From the NCBI GenBank assembly GCA_944389455.1, contig CALXMK010000009.1:48981-112980 (forward strand): a stretch of DNA of 64,000 bases, given 5' to 3'. The translations under genes were made by a program, and so were the position numbers. The DNA comes from an uncultured Verrucomicrobiota bacterium. Lineage in GTDB: Bacteria; Verrucomicrobiota; Verrucomicrobiia; Limisphaerales; UBA1412. This document shows, piece after piece, positions 26,753 through 37,300 of the stretch (position 1 is the first letter of the stretch; the number at the start of each line of letters is the position of its first letter). A model generated the notes under the pieces. It was not told the DNA's origin. It made no database searches and saw only the letters and a list, made by a program, of their open reading frames with translations.

Positions 26753-26789
26753 AGACGGAATGGAAATGAAGGTTATTGAAAGGAAATGG

Positions 26790-27500
26790 TTACCTTAATC
26801 TGTCCTCGTTGGGCCAGAGTATCTTATGAAGTTGTATTTGTAATCTGACAGGGAGGGCGTCTTGGAGAATCAGTTCTGCGAGTTTTGCTCGAGAGATAGG
26901 ATGATGATCCAACGAAAAAGCCATCTCCGGAGACATGGAATACCATGATAGGAGGAGTGTTGTTCCCTGAAAGAGCCCGGAATGGAGATGAAGAAAGTTC
27001 TTAAGCCAGTTATAGTCTTCATAACTGCCTAGAACAAACTTAATCTGGTCATTGGGACGAAGTTGTTGAAGAATCTGAGGGTTATTGTGGGAGAGTACCC
27101 CGCTGGAAGGCAGTTTGACATCAATAATGCGGTGAACTCTTGGGTCAACCTGATCTAAGGGAAGAGATCCATTGGTTTCGAGGAGAACCGGGTGCTGTGT
27201 ATCGCAGAGGCGTTTGAGTAATTCGGGGGTTTCGGGATAAATCATTGGTTCACCGCCGGTAAGTTCAATAATCGGGAGAGGAAAGGAACCATAAGAGCGG
27301 CCTTGCCAGGGGCAAAGCGCCTCTTGAGTCAGCTTAAGGATCTCTTCAATGCTGACTGGAGTTCCTTGAGCAAAAGCATAGGAGGTATCGCAATAGCCAC
27401 AGCGGAGGTTGCATCCGGTTAGACGAATGAAAAAACAGGGAAGTCCCGCAAAGGTGCTTTCTCCCTGGAGACTGGTAAATGTTTCGCAGAGCTGGAGCAT
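26790..27500 (-). CDS. queE: 7-carboxy-7-deazaguanine synthase (radical SAM)
   Basis: Converts 6-carboxytetrahydropterin to 7-carboxy-7-deazaguanine on the way to queuosine. The radical SAM cluster motif is C30-x3-C34-x2-C37 (CNLRCGYC), a compact variant usual for QueE. It is preceded by SLQGESTFAGLPCFFIRLTG. The SAM-binding ELTGGEP lies near residue 85. 236 residues. No other queuosine gene is beside it. Confidence 0.94.
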   Translation of the reverse strand: MLQLCETFTSLQGESTFAGLPCFFIRLTGCNLRCGYCDTSYAFAQGTPVSIEEILKLTQEALCPWQGRSYGSFPLPIIELTGGEPMIYPETPELLKRLCDTQHPVLLETNGSLPLDQVDPRVHRIIDVKLPSSGVLSHNNPQILQQLRPNDQIKFVLGSYEDYNWLKNFLHLHSGLFQGTTLLLSWYSMSPEMAFSLDHHPISRAKLAELILQDALPVRLQIQLHKILWPNEDRLR

Positions 27501-27551
27501 AAAATGATACCAAAATTTATAATGCTTCTCCTTTTTCGAGAAGCAAAATAG

Positions 27552-28034
27552 TTAAGGTGTTATGTTCAGGCGTTCAGGAGTTTCCTCAGGTTGGAAGTAG
27601 ACGCCCTGCTGTTTATATGGCTTGAGAATAAAGTGGGTGCGTGTGGAGAGGATACCTTGAATGGTGGCAAGCCTTTCGGAGACAAATTCTGCAACTTGGC
27701 GCAGGTTTTTCCCTTCGACAACGACCATTAAATCAAAACCTCCGGACATAAGATAGCAGGACTTGACTTCACTGAAGCGGGAGATACGGCGGGCGATCTT
27801 ATCAAATCCGCCTTCTCGTTCAGGTGTGATACGAACTTCAATCATAGCCATGACATTGGGAGATTCATTGAGTTTTTCCGGGTTAATGATGGTAGTATAG
27901 GCCAGGATGGTCCCGTTTTCCTCCCAAGCTTTGATTTTAGCCGTTACTGTTTCCACAGGAAGGCCTAGTCTCTTGGCAATTTTATCGTGGGGAGTTGAGG
28001 CATCCAGACGCAGAATATTCAGTATATCATCCAA
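27552..28034 (-). CDS. Lrp/AsnC family transcriptional regulator
   Basis: DNA-binding regulator with an N-terminal winged helix-turn-helix (residues about 1-60: HDKIAKRLGLPVETVTAKIKAWEENG). It has a C-terminal RAM/ACT-like ligand domain (VMAMIEVRITPEREGGFDKI, YLMSGGFDLMVVVEG). 160 residues, as usual for the family. Ligand and targets unknown. It lies between the TPR gene and queE on the same strand. Confidence 0.93.
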   Translation of the reverse strand: MDDILNILRLDASTPHDKIAKRLGLPVETVTAKIKAWEENGTILAYTTIINPEKLNESPNVMAMIEVRITPEREGGFDKIARRISRFSEVKSCYLMSGGFDLMVVVEGKNLRQVAEFVSERLATIQGILSTRTHFILKPYKQQGVYFQPEETPERLNITP

Positions 28035-28081
28035 AGTAAGTCTCTCTTTCTCTTTTATATTAAGGACTATCCACCAGGGGA

Positions 28082-29482
28082 TTATTCTTCATCATAATAT
28101 GCATCTACGTGCTCGGCAATGTCTCTATAGCCGATATCCACTTCGTAAATGAGTTTAAATTGTTCGATGGCCTCTTCTTTTTTACCCATCTGCTCATAAG
28201 TCAGTCCCAAATAATAGAGAATCTCTTTTTTCTCTTCATCCATGGTCTTTTTTTCGGCTAGAGCATTGGTATAGGCTCGAATGGCCAGGTCATACATTTT
28301 GCGGCGGGCAAAGCATCGTCCCAGCAGACAGAGGCTGGGTACTTTTTTGCCGGGATAATTTTGGGTTTTCTGTAGGGACTGAATGGCTTTGCCATATTTG
28401 CCCAGGTTAAAATAAAGGTTGGCTAGGTCAAAGAGAACCAGCATATCAGAGGGATTTTCATTATAGAGCCGTTCCGTTTCGCCTAGGCGAATTTCACTGT
28501 ATTCTTTAGTCAATGCATCAATAGCTTCCGTATTGTTAGGGTCCTCAGCTTTGATTTTTTGCAGTTGAGCGTCGATTTTCTTGAGTTTGACGTTCAGAAT
28601 GGTCATGGCTAGTTGAGAGTCTGCACCTGTGAGCATGGATTGGAGTGTAGTATAGGCATCAAGAGCTTTGTCATAATCTTTAATTCGGTTATATTGATCA
28701 GCCAGAGCTCGACGCCAACGAAGGTTTTGGGGTTCTTCTGCGACTTTAGCTTCCAGATCCGTGATGATATCGACAGACGATTCCGCTGTTTGAATAAGGC
28801 GGTTTTCATGTTCCAATCGTTTAGCTTCAGCTTCGTCTTTAAGCGCTTCACGGAAGTTGCCGGTGCGGGCTGCTTCTTCATAACCTCCCTCCTGCATGGT
28901 ACGACTGGCGGAAACATCTTTGAGAGCCTGAGCTAACTCCAGATTGCCAGGATTTTCATTAACTAATTGGCTGTAAATTTCTTCGGCTTTATTAGCTTGT
29001 CCTGCTTTAACATAAGTATCTGCCAGCTTGCGGGCAGTAGCCATGTCTCGTTGTCCGAGTTTATTGAAGAGCAGTTCCAACGAAATCAAAGCCGTGCGGA
29101 TATAGCCGGCGGAGAGTGCTGCGTCAGCCATTATTTGATGAGCGGAAGTATTATTGGGATCTTTATTCAGAACTTGCTCGAGAGAGGACATCGCGGCTCC
29201 CGGATTACTTTTCATGGAGAGACGAGCTTTGCTCAAGTGAGTAACGTCTCCCGTCAGCCCAAAAGCTTTTTTGAAAAATCCACGGCCGCCGGAGGCTTCC
29301 GCTTTACGGAATTGAGCAATGCGGAGGGCTTCACGACATTCAATGCAGGAGGGCTCTTGGTCTAAGAGCTGACAAAAAAGCATGATGCAATAATCGTAAT
29401 TTTTTTTATCCAACGCCATTCTGCCTTTGAGATAGAGGTCTCTCCAGTAGGGAAGTAATTCGTTAGCTCTTTTCTCTGCCAT
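28082..29482 (-). CDS. Tetratricopeptide repeat protein
   Basis: A 466-residue protein made almost wholly of TPR helices. Clear units include GYIRTALISLELLFNKLGQ, GQANKAEEIYSQLVNENPGN, KDYDKALDAYTTLQ, GKYGKAIQSLQKTQNYPG, KMYDLAIRAYTNAL and GKKEEAIEQFKLIYEVD. A pair of cysteines (CIEC) lies near residue 37. No signal peptide or membrane helix, so probably a cytoplasmic scaffold. Specific role unknown. Confidence 0.88.
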   Translation of the reverse strand: MAEKRANELLPYWRDLYLKGRMALDKKNYDYCIMLFCQLLDQEPSCIECREALRIAQFRKAEASGGRGFFKKAFGLTGDVTHLSKARLSMKSNPGAAMSSLEQVLNKDPNNTSAHQIMADAALSAGYIRTALISLELLFNKLGQRDMATARKLADTYVKAGQANKAEEIYSQLVNENPGNLELAQALKDVSASRTMQEGGYEEAARTGNFREALKDEAEAKRLEHENRLIQTAESSVDIITDLEAKVAEEPQNLRWRRALADQYNRIKDYDKALDAYTTLQSMLTGADSQLAMTILNVKLKKIDAQLQKIKAEDPNNTEAIDALTKEYSEIRLGETERLYNENPSDMLVLFDLANLYFNLGKYGKAIQSLQKTQNYPGKKVPSLCLLGRCFARRKMYDLAIRAYTNALAEKKTMDEEKKEILYYLGLTYEQMGKKEEAIEQFKLIYEVDIGYRDIAEHVDAYYDEE

Positions 29483-29700
29483 ACGCTTCCATTTTAGCGA
29501 ATAACTCTAAAGAAGGCAAATGAAACTCATTGAAATCTACTTCTTAGGGTGGAATTATTCAGAGTGGAAGTGGAATCGACGTTGTTCTTGAAAAAAAAGG
29601 CTAGCTCTGTCAAAATAATAAAATGAAAAGGGTGAAATACAGCGGAAAGCAATTGCCAAATATGAGAAGCGGAAAAGTTGTTTAAAGACAATCTGAATTG

Positions 29701-30699
29701 ATGGAGCAGATATTAAGTATTTTTACTGTCCGGATAGCTTCTGGAGCTCTGTTGGCGATGATTTTATTTCCGTTTTGGAGATGGGTGAGCCTGAGGATAG
29801 GGGTTTTTGATGATCCGGGCCAGAGGAAAATTCATTGTTCACGGATGCCTCTGGCGGGAGGAGTTACTGTGTTTTTTACAGGAGTAATTCTTTGGTTAAG
29901 CTGGAGTATGGTTGGGGAAATTCCTCCCTCTCGGGAAGAATGGTTATGGATGATGGGAGGGGGAATATTTTTTTTGATAGGGTTGTGGGATGATTTGCGA
30001 GAAATGAATCCTGGCTTAAAATTGATTTTACAGTTGGGCGCGGCAGCTTGGACGGTATGGAATTTTCATTTTAATTTTTTGAGCGGAGAAACGGTTCCAG
30101 AAATGATTGTATCTTTAGGTGTCACGTTTTGTTGGTTTATGATCATTCTAAATTCACTCAATTTTCTCGATAATATGAATGGGCTTTGTTGCGGCTTGGG
30201 GATAATCTTGGGAAGTGCTTTTTATTTGCAAGGATCTTTCGAGGAAGCAGCTCTTACTTCTATCATGAGCGAGGCCGCGTTTTTTATAGGAGGATTGATT
30301 GGTTTTTTGCCGTTTAATTATCCGCGAGCCAGGGCATTTTTAGGCGATTCGGGGAGTCATCTGGTCGGATATTGTGTAGGGGTAGGTTCAATTGAATGGG
30401 GGAATATTTTGCTAAAAGGAGGAGTGAGTGGCGGAGAAGGAAGTGTTGAAGCGGTTAATTGGCTGTGCGGAGGAATTGGTTTAATTTTGATGATGGGAGT
30501 GCCCCTCTATGATTTACTTACAACAATGTGGATTCGTTTTCAGGCGGGGAAGCCTCTTTATATTGGGGATACAAATCATATATCACATCGACTGGTAAGA
30601 AGAGGGTGGAGCCGAGCTGCTGCAGTGGGGCTAATCTGGGGAGCAGCCGTGCTTACTTGCATGGGAGGCTTATTTTGGTTCTATTTTTGTAGAGATTAA
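29701..30699 (+). CDS. MraY/WecA-family polyprenyl-phosphate sugar-1-phosphate transferase
   Basis: Inner-membrane enzyme that moves a UDP-sugar-1-phosphate onto undecaprenyl phosphate to start a glycan. Motifs are FDDPGQRKIHCSRMPLAGG near residue 36, NFLDNMNGLCCGLG near 158 (the usual D becomes N in DNMNG), AFLGDSGSHLVGY near 215 and GDTNHISHRLVRRGWS near 290. About 332 residues with many helices. Closest in style to WecA/TagO. The ATG at 29701 is preferred over the TTG directly before it. Stands alone. Confidence 0.88.
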   Translation: MEQILSIFTVRIASGALLAMILFPFWRWVSLRIGVFDDPGQRKIHCSRMPLAGGVTVFFTGVILWLSWSMVGEIPPSREEWLWMMGGGIFFLIGLWDDLREMNPGLKLILQLGAAAWTVWNFHFNFLSGETVPEMIVSLGVTFCWFMIILNSLNFLDNMNGLCCGLGIILGSAFYLQGSFEEAALTSIMSEAAFFIGGLIGFLPFNYPRARAFLGDSGSHLVGYCVGVGSIEWGNILLKGGVSGGEGSVEAVNWLCGGIGLILMMGVPLYDLLTTMWIRFQAGKPLYIGDTNHISHRLVRRGWSRAAAVGLIWGAAVLTCMGGLFWFYFCRD

Positions 30700-30898
30700 A
30701 GGATAAATAAAAGAAAATGCAGAGAAAAAGGTGAAAAAATATTTTTTTTCAATCAAAGTAACTTGACTTTTAGCGTGATAATCTTTAGCCTGAGCCGTGG
30801 TGATGAATATTGCAATGAGCATATTGGAGGGTCTTTTCAGGCTTAAATAGAGTCTCTGTAATTTCACCCCGTTTTAAAACAAGTACAATCATTCATAT

Positions 30899-32263
30899 AT
30901 GAAAGAAGTGATCAGATACGGTATGGGTCGTCGCAGCTTCCTCAAAACAGCTGCTTTGGCGACATTAGGTACGATGTCTGCCCCGTATATTATGCGTGCA
31001 GGCGCTACCAGTAAGCTTAAAATTGGTGTTATCGGTTGTGGTGGAAAAGGTTACAGTGATGCAGAAAGTGTCATGAGCGAAGATATCATCGCTCTGTGTG
31101 ATGCTGATGATCGTCAATCCAAAGGCCTCCGCGACAAATTGCCGAAAGCCAATTACTATAAAGATTTCCGCGTAATGCTCGAGAAAGAGAAATATCTCGA
31201 TGCGGTAATTGTTGCAACACCTGATCATACACACGCTCCTGCCGCAATGATGGCAATGAAGAGAGGTTTGCACGCCTATGTGCAGAAACCTCTGGTTCAC
31301 TCCGTCTTTGAAGCGCGTGAGCTTCGCAAGGCTGCCGCTCAATATAAAGTTGCTACCCAGATGGGCAACCAAGGTTCAGCCGAACCCGGATTGCGTCGCG
31401 CTGTGGAATGCATCAAAGCGGGTCTGATTGGTCAAGTCAAAGAAGTCCATGTTTGGACAAACCGTCCGATTTGGCCTCAAGGTATCAAGGATCCTCTCCC
31501 GAAAGCAGAAATTCCTGCCGGTTTGGATTGGGATTTGTGGTTGGGCCCCGCACCTGAACGCGAATATGGTAATGGTTATCTGCCGTTCAATTGGCGTGGC
31601 TGGTACGACTATGGTACTGGTGCTCTTGGTGACATGGCTTGCCATACCTGCAATCTGCCGTTCCGTGCTTTGGATCTGGGTTATCCGACCAGTGTAATTA
31701 CTGAGAAGGCAGAAGGTGTTAATAGTCAGACTTTCCCGAATAAGTCTAAGATCAAATTTGAATTCCCTGCCCGTGGTAATCTCGCTCCTTGTACCTTCTA
31801 TTGGTATGATGGCGGTTGGAAACCGGAAGAAGACATCACCTCAGCAATTGCTGACGTATTCGGTGATATTCCTATTGCAGGATGCTTGATGATCGGTGAA
31901 AAAGGACAGATCTTCTCACCTGATGACTACGGTGCCAAGTTCTATGTTAAGCTCAATGAGGACGAAGAACTCAGAGACAGCAACAGCCATGAGGCATGCA
32001 AGACTGAAGTGATTCCTGTTTCTATTCCTCGTTCAATTGGTCATTACAAAGAATGGATCGAAGCTTGTAAGGGTGGAAAACCGGCCTATTCGAATTTCGA
32101 TATCGCCGCTTATCTCACCGAGATCATCCTGTTGGGTTGCATCTCTCTGCGCGTAGGCGTAGGCAAGCTGATGGAATGGGATGGTCCGGGTATGAAGTCC
32201 CCGAATTGCCCTGAAGCAGCACAGTTTGTCAAACGTGCTTATCGTAAGGGTTGGGATTGGTAG
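30899..32263 (+). CDS. Tat-exported Gfo/Idh/MocA family oxidoreductase
   Basis: A 454-residue predicted NAD(P)-dependent oxidoreductase. A twin-arginine leader (GRRSFLKTAALATLG) is followed by the Rossmann motif GVIGCGGKGYSD. The family EKP motif reads QKP here (YVQKPLVH), keeping the lysine but not the glutamate. The second half has the DLWLGPAPEREYG segment of sugar-related members. It differs strongly from the member at 5537. Codon choice looks rich in C-ending codons, as in a highly expressed gene. A strong terminator follows. Confidence 0.9.
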   Translation: MKEVIRYGMGRRSFLKTAALATLGTMSAPYIMRAGATSKLKIGVIGCGGKGYSDAESVMSEDIIALCDADDRQSKGLRDKLPKANYYKDFRVMLEKEKYLDAVIVATPDHTHAPAAMMAMKRGLHAYVQKPLVHSVFEARELRKAAAQYKVATQMGNQGSAEPGLRRAVECIKAGLIGQVKEVHVWTNRPIWPQGIKDPLPKAEIPAGLDWDLWLGPAPEREYGNGYLPFNWRGWYDYGTGALGDMACHTCNLPFRALDLGYPTSVITEKAEGVNSQTFPNKSKIKFEFPARGNLAPCTFYWYDGGWKPEEDITSAIADVFGDIPIAGCLMIGEKGQIFSPDDYGAKFYVKLNEDEELRDSNSHEACKTEVIPVSIPRSIGHYKEWIEACKGGKPAYSNFDIAAYLTEIILLGCISLRVGVGKLMEWDGPGMKSPNCPEAAQFVKRAYRKGWDW

Positions 32264-32284
32264 AATTTACCTACAACTAAATAG

Positions 32285-32319
32285 CAAGAACCGGGGGGAA
32301 TCCCCCGGTTCTTGTTTTT
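32285..32319 (+). terminator. Intrinsic terminator after the oxidoreductase
   Basis: A perfect 13-bp stem, CAAGAACCGGGGG at 32285-32297 with its complement at 32302-32314, has a 4-base loop and five T residues after it. Confidence 0.93.
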
Positions 32320-32515
32320 AATTGTATTAACCGTCTTTTACCTGAGTTTATCAGAGTTTAGCCGACATTTTCTAAGATAAAAGAAGAGAATAAAGAGGTG
32401 TAAAAAAATTTAAAAATTTTTGAGGAAAAGTTGATTTTTGTAAAAAATCAGGTTAGATTGATTTTATGAGTGAGAGCACTTGGATGTGTTCTTGCCTAAG
32501 AAAAGGATCTTTATT

Positions 32516-32956
32516 ATGTCTGAAGAGAATAGCCTATATAATCCGATTGTAATGGATCATTTCCTCAATCCCAGAAACATGGGGGACTTGGATGACGCAG
32601 ATGGTATTGGTGAGGTGGGAGCCGCGGCATGCGGTGATATCATGAAAATCAGTTTAAAGATTGATGACAATGGTCGGATTTCAGACGCGAAATTTAAGAC
32701 TTTTGGATGTGGTTCTGCCATTGCCAGCTCCAGCATGGCAACGGAATTGGTCAAAGGAAAGACAATTGAAGAGGCTCTTCAACTCAGTAATAAGAACGTC
32801 GTAGATGCGCTGGGAGGATTGCCGCCGGTGAAGATACATTGTTCTGTCTTAGCAGAAGAGGCGATCAAAGCGGCGTTGGATGATTATCTGAAGAGACATC
32901 CCGAGATGGCTTCACGGGTAGCGGCAGCGGAAGCTGCCAAGGAAAAGAAAGCATGA
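32516..32956 (+). CDS. iscU: Iron-sulfur cluster assembly scaffold protein IscU
   Basis: Scaffold on which [2Fe-2S] clusters are built before transfer to apoproteins. The 146-residue protein keeps the three cluster cysteines C39, C65 and C109, the exchange-controlling D41 and H108, and the chaperone-binding LPPVK at 102-106. The ATG at 32516 is chosen because it begins the conserved MSEENSLYNPIVMDHF and has AAAAGGA upstream; a start at 32480 would add 12 residues unlike the family. Its stop overlaps the next gene's ATG by 4 bases. Confidence 0.93.
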   Translation: MSEENSLYNPIVMDHFLNPRNMGDLDDADGIGEVGAAACGDIMKISLKIDDNGRISDAKFKTFGCGSAIASSSMATELVKGKTIEEALQLSNKNVVDALGGLPPVKIHCSVLAEEAIKAALDDYLKRHPEMASRVAAAEAAKEKKA

Positions 32957-34164
32957 AGAGAAACGTTTACTTGGATTGCCAGTCTTCTACCCCGGTTTTG
33001 CCAGAGGTGTATGAGGCAATGCTCCCCTGGTTCAAGGAGTATTATGGGAACGCATCGGCTCTGCATGAGTTAGGGGTTCGTTCCCGGAAGGCGCTGAATC
33101 AGTCTCGGGAGCGGTTTGCCGCGGCGATTGGAGCGGAGAGACCGGAGGATATTGTTTTTACCTCTTGTGGGACGGAAGCCAATAATTTGGCCATTAAAGG
33201 GAGTGTTTATGCTTTGGAGGATAAAGGACGTCATATTGTGACGACGGTGGCGGAGCATCCTTCAGTGGAAAATTCAATTGCTTTTTTGGAAAAACATGGA
33301 TTTAGAGCAACCCGAGTGAAAGTGGATCGTTTCGGCAGAGTCAATCCGGCGGATGTAGAGGCGGCAATTGAGAAGGATACTGTTTTGATCGCGACCCATT
33401 ATGCTAATCATGATATTGGTACGATTCAGCCCGTAGAGGAGATAGGCGAGATAGCGGAACGCTGTCATATTCAGTTTTTTGTAGATTGCAATTTTAGCGC
33501 CGGGTGGCTTCCTCTGAATGTAAATAGAATGAAAGCCGGTTTGGTAAGTCTTTCTCCGCATCGTTTTTATGGACCCAAGGGGGTGGGGGTGCTTTGGAAA
33601 GCCCGCCGAAGCCGTTTAATTAGTATTATAAACGGGGGAATTCAGGAGGAAAACAGACGCAGCGGAACCGAGAATGTTCCGGCTATTGTCGGTGGAGGAG
33701 TAGCAGTGGAACGCGCATCGGCAGAATTCTCAGCTCGTACCGCTCATGTTGCTGAATTGCAGTCACGCTTATGGAATGGAATTCGTTCTCGAATCGATTG
33801 TGTTTGTTTGAATGGAGCGCCTTTGGGAGAGAATCGTCATCCCTGTAATCTGAATGTAAGTGCAGAATTTATTGAAGGAGAGGGACAATTGCTGCTTTGC
33901 AATGCTTCGGGGATAGCCGTATCCAGCGGTTCCAGCTGCGTAAGTCGGAATCTAAAATATTCTTCGGTTTTATCTGCAATAGGGTTAGATGAAACTTTGG
34001 CTCAGGGAAACCTGATTTTTTCCGTTGGGAAAGATAATACATCTGAAGAAATAGATTATGTCATAGAGAGTTATGCCGGGATTGTAGAGCGGCTGCGCGG
34101 CATGTCTCCTGTTTGGGATGATTATCGCAAAGGAGTAATACAGTCTAAGATTTCTCAGGATTAA
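32953..34164 (+). CDS. IscS/NifS-type cysteine desulfurase homologue lacking the PLP lysine
   Basis: Class V aminotransferase fold of 403 residues, translationally coupled to iscU. Most family landmarks are present: CGTEANNLAIKG, EHPSVE, ATHYANHDIGT, FVDCNFSAG, GPKGVGVLW, RRSGTENVPAIVGG, and the persulfide loop SSGSSCVSR with C329. The pyridoxal-phosphate lysine, found as HK before xYGPKG, is Arg204 (codon CGT at 33562-33564). The PLP-contacting glutamine of the DATQ motif is also replaced, as DCNF. It may therefore bind IscU and carry persulfide without normal desulfurase chemistry. Fold certain, activity in doubt. Confidence 0.9.
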   Translation: MKRNVYLDCQSSTPVLPEVYEAMLPWFKEYYGNASALHELGVRSRKALNQSRERFAAAIGAERPEDIVFTSCGTEANNLAIKGSVYALEDKGRHIVTTVAEHPSVENSIAFLEKHGFRATRVKVDRFGRVNPADVEAAIEKDTVLIATHYANHDIGTIQPVEEIGEIAERCHIQFFVDCNFSAGWLPLNVNRMKAGLVSLSPHRFYGPKGVGVLWKARRSRLISIINGGIQEENRRSGTENVPAIVGGGVAVERASAEFSARTAHVAELQSRLWNGIRSRIDCVCLNGAPLGENRHPCNLNVSAEFIEGEGQLLLCNASGIAVSSGSSCVSRNLKYSSVLSAIGLDETLAQGNLIFSVGKDNTSEEIDYVIESYAGIVERLRGMSPVWDDYRKGVIQSKISQD

Positions 34165-34199
34165 GCGTAAACTTAGCTTTAGAGAATAGAGAGCTTTGA

Positions 34200-34232
34200 G
34201 ACTCCGTACCGAAGAATGGTCGGAGTCTTTTT
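34200..34232 (+). terminator. Terminator after the iscU-iscS pair
   Basis: The stem GACTCCG-T-ACC at 34200-34210 with GGTCGGAGTC at 34218-34227 has one bulged base, a 7-base loop and five T residues after it. Confidence 0.85.
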
Positions 34233-34323
34233 CATAAAAGTCTTTTTAAGATCAAGAGATTGTTGATAGGACTGTCTATGATAAAGAGGGAAGAAAGTAT
34301 TAGAGAAAGGATGAATTCAGGGG

Positions 34324-37300
34324 CTATTCGGATTGAGGGGAATTGCAGTGAGCTGTCCCCATGACTCGAAGCCAGACTTCACGAATGCAGTTTCGCCATT
34401 TACCGACAGCGGCTAGGAAAGAATCTGTATTTTTAAATCCGCATCGGATAGCTACTCTCAAGAGTGGTGCCGGTGTATCCGGCAGAGTGGATTCTCCCTC
34501 ATAACTCCAGCGGCGAAGTACTTTTTCCAAATACATTAAGTGATCAAAGTTTTCGATGAGTAGTTCTGCGTCTTCTCGGGTGAGCAGATCTTGACTGGCA
34601 GCTAGCCGGAGTGCTTTACGGGTATTAGGCTGAAACCAGCCGAATTCCATATTGAGCATTTGCGCCAGAAATTCTACATCGATGAGACCTCCACAGCCTG
34701 TTTTAAAAGCGTATAGATCTTTCCCATAGGGGGTGCGTTCTTTCTCAATTTTAGTGCGCATTTGGATAATAATGCTTTTCCAATCAGCCGACCATGCTGC
34801 TAGTCGCCGGCGGGGAACGGTAAAATTAGTCATTCCTCGAACCAGATCCATAAATTGGAATCCGGTTTCTATATCTCCGCAAACAACACGAGCTCGGGTC
34901 AGGGTTTGGATTTCCCAGAGCTGGGCATGGCAGCGATAGTGGCGTTCGTAGCGAGTGAGTGTATTGACCAGGGGGCCTTTATCTCCGTCGGGGCGGAGCC
35001 TGAAATCTGTTTTATAAACATAGCCCATAGGGGTTTTAGCGGAGAGGAGCCGTGTTAGCATCAAAGCCATTTTCTGCACTTTGATCGAACCTTTCCAGCG
35101 AGGAGTACATACGAAGAGCAAGTCCAGATCACTGCCGTAGGTCAATTCTTTTCCGCCTAGTTTTCCCAGACCGATGATGGCAAAAGGAGGATTTTTAAGA
35201 CGGAATTTCTTCATTACGACTTTGAGCGCGTATTGCAGGCAGGCATCCCCCAGAGCGTTGATTTCTGACTGATTTTGACTGAAGGTGCTCAGTCCCATCA
35301 GGTCTCGGAGGGCGATTCTCAGTAGTTCCGCTCGATGATAACGGCGAATCCAGAGCATTTGATCCGGATCATTGATCTTATAGTTGAGATCCTGTAAAAT
35401 GTCTTCCGCATCTTTTAAACGTCGAAGTTGCTGATCCTCCATAATTTCGCTGATAAGCGAAGGGGTGAGAATCGCAATTTCCGCCAGATATTCAGAACGG
35501 TCAAAGAGAAGAAGTAGAAGGTCAAAGGTGAAAGGAGCAGAAAGCCAGGATTCATAGAGAGATTGACGACTGCCAAAGTTCTGGATATAGCTGTCGATGC
35601 GGGCAAGAACTCGATCTGGATCTGAAAGGGTCCGCATATTGGAGTAGAGAGGCTGTTCACGGAAATTTTTCAGTCGCTGTTCCGAGGGACAAAGAGAGAG
35701 AATGCGCGGAATGAGTTTCCATCCTAATTCAATTGTTCTCTTGGATAGATGAACATAGCCGGGACCTTGGACGAATGTTTTGAGTAGTTTGATTGCTGTT
35801 TCGGGGTTTTTAAAGCCGTTGTTCAGGAGAATGTCTTTCCATTCTCCCCAGTATTCATCGAAGCCCGGAGGGAGTTTTTCGGATTCCTCTTCTGGGGAGC
35901 GTTTCCGTTTACGCCGGACAATTTTGTCAAAAATATTGCGTACAGCCTTTTGATAGGAGTGGTAATGGCTTTCAAATTCTTCCAGCGTTTTGAATCCCAT
36001 AATACGGGAGAGACGGTGTCTGCCGGAGACACTTTGGGGAATGGTATGAATCTGGTGGTTGTCCTGCATTTGAAGCCTGTGTTCCACGTCGCGGTAGAAT
36101 TTATAGGCTTTGATCAGAATTCTGGAGTCTTCAACCGGAATTCGTCCGTAAACAGCCAGTTTTTCTAATAAGGGGAGTGTCTGGTTTCCCTGGAGGTAAG
36201 GCATTTTGCCGGCGTCGATTACCTGAATAATTTGGACAATAAACTCGATTTCACGAATCCCTCCCCAACCGAGCTTGACGTTTCGTTGGAGCTCGCCATG
36301 TTTGATAACCTCTTTTTCGATGCGTTCTTTGATTTGTGAAACCTCTTCTGGTACCTCTTCGCTGATGGACCGGGGATAGCGGAAAGGATGAATCATTTCG
36401 ATAAATTCTGCACCGAGATTGGAAGATCCCGCTACGTAGCGGGCTTTGATGAGCATCATTCTTTCCCAGGTGCGTCCCCACATGGAATAGTAATTTTCGT
36501 AGCTTTCAAAGGAACGAACCAGTGGAGCCCCGTTCCCGTCGGGACGTAGACGCAGGTCAATACGGTAGAGCTGTCCCTCTCTGGTAGTACGGCTGACTTC
36601 ATCTATAATCGCCTCTGCAAGATGTGTAAAAAACTGATGATTGCTCATGGCATGGCGAGTGGGTTCCTGATCTGGTTCAGGAGTCTCTTTAAAGATATAA
36701 CCTTCATCGGAGTAAACAAAAATAACATCCACATCAGAGCTATAATTGAGTTCTTGTCCCCCAAGTTTGCCCAGTCCTATGATGGCAAATTGAGTAACAC
36801 ACCAGTTGCCTTCAGGGTTTTTGTGGTGAGGGAAGCCCAGTTCCTCGCTTAATTTGAGCCAACTTAGACGGAAGACAGCCTGCAAGCATACGTCAGCCAG
36901 GTTGGAGAGTTCCAGCGTAATGAGATCCGTGTCTCCCAATTTATTGAGATCACGGACAGCAATACGGAAAATATGTTTAAGCTTAAATTCACGTAGAATT
37001 CTGGATGTTGCCTCATAGTTACGGTCGGCAACCTCTTCCATAAGACTTTCGGTAAGTTCTTGCCGGAGTTCGGAGAGTGTTTTAGGAATGCCGATCAGCT
37101 CTTCGTCACAGAAGTTTTCTTTCAGCCAGGAGGGATGCTGAATCAATTCCTCAACCAGGAAGTTTGAGCCTATAAAGAGACGATAGAGCATCCGTATCTG
37201 AGGTTCTGACATTTTTTCTAGAATCTCAGGTATTTCCGGGGAGGTTTCTTCTAGTCTTTTGTAAAGTAGGATGATCTTTTCAGGCTGCTCTTCGGAGTGC

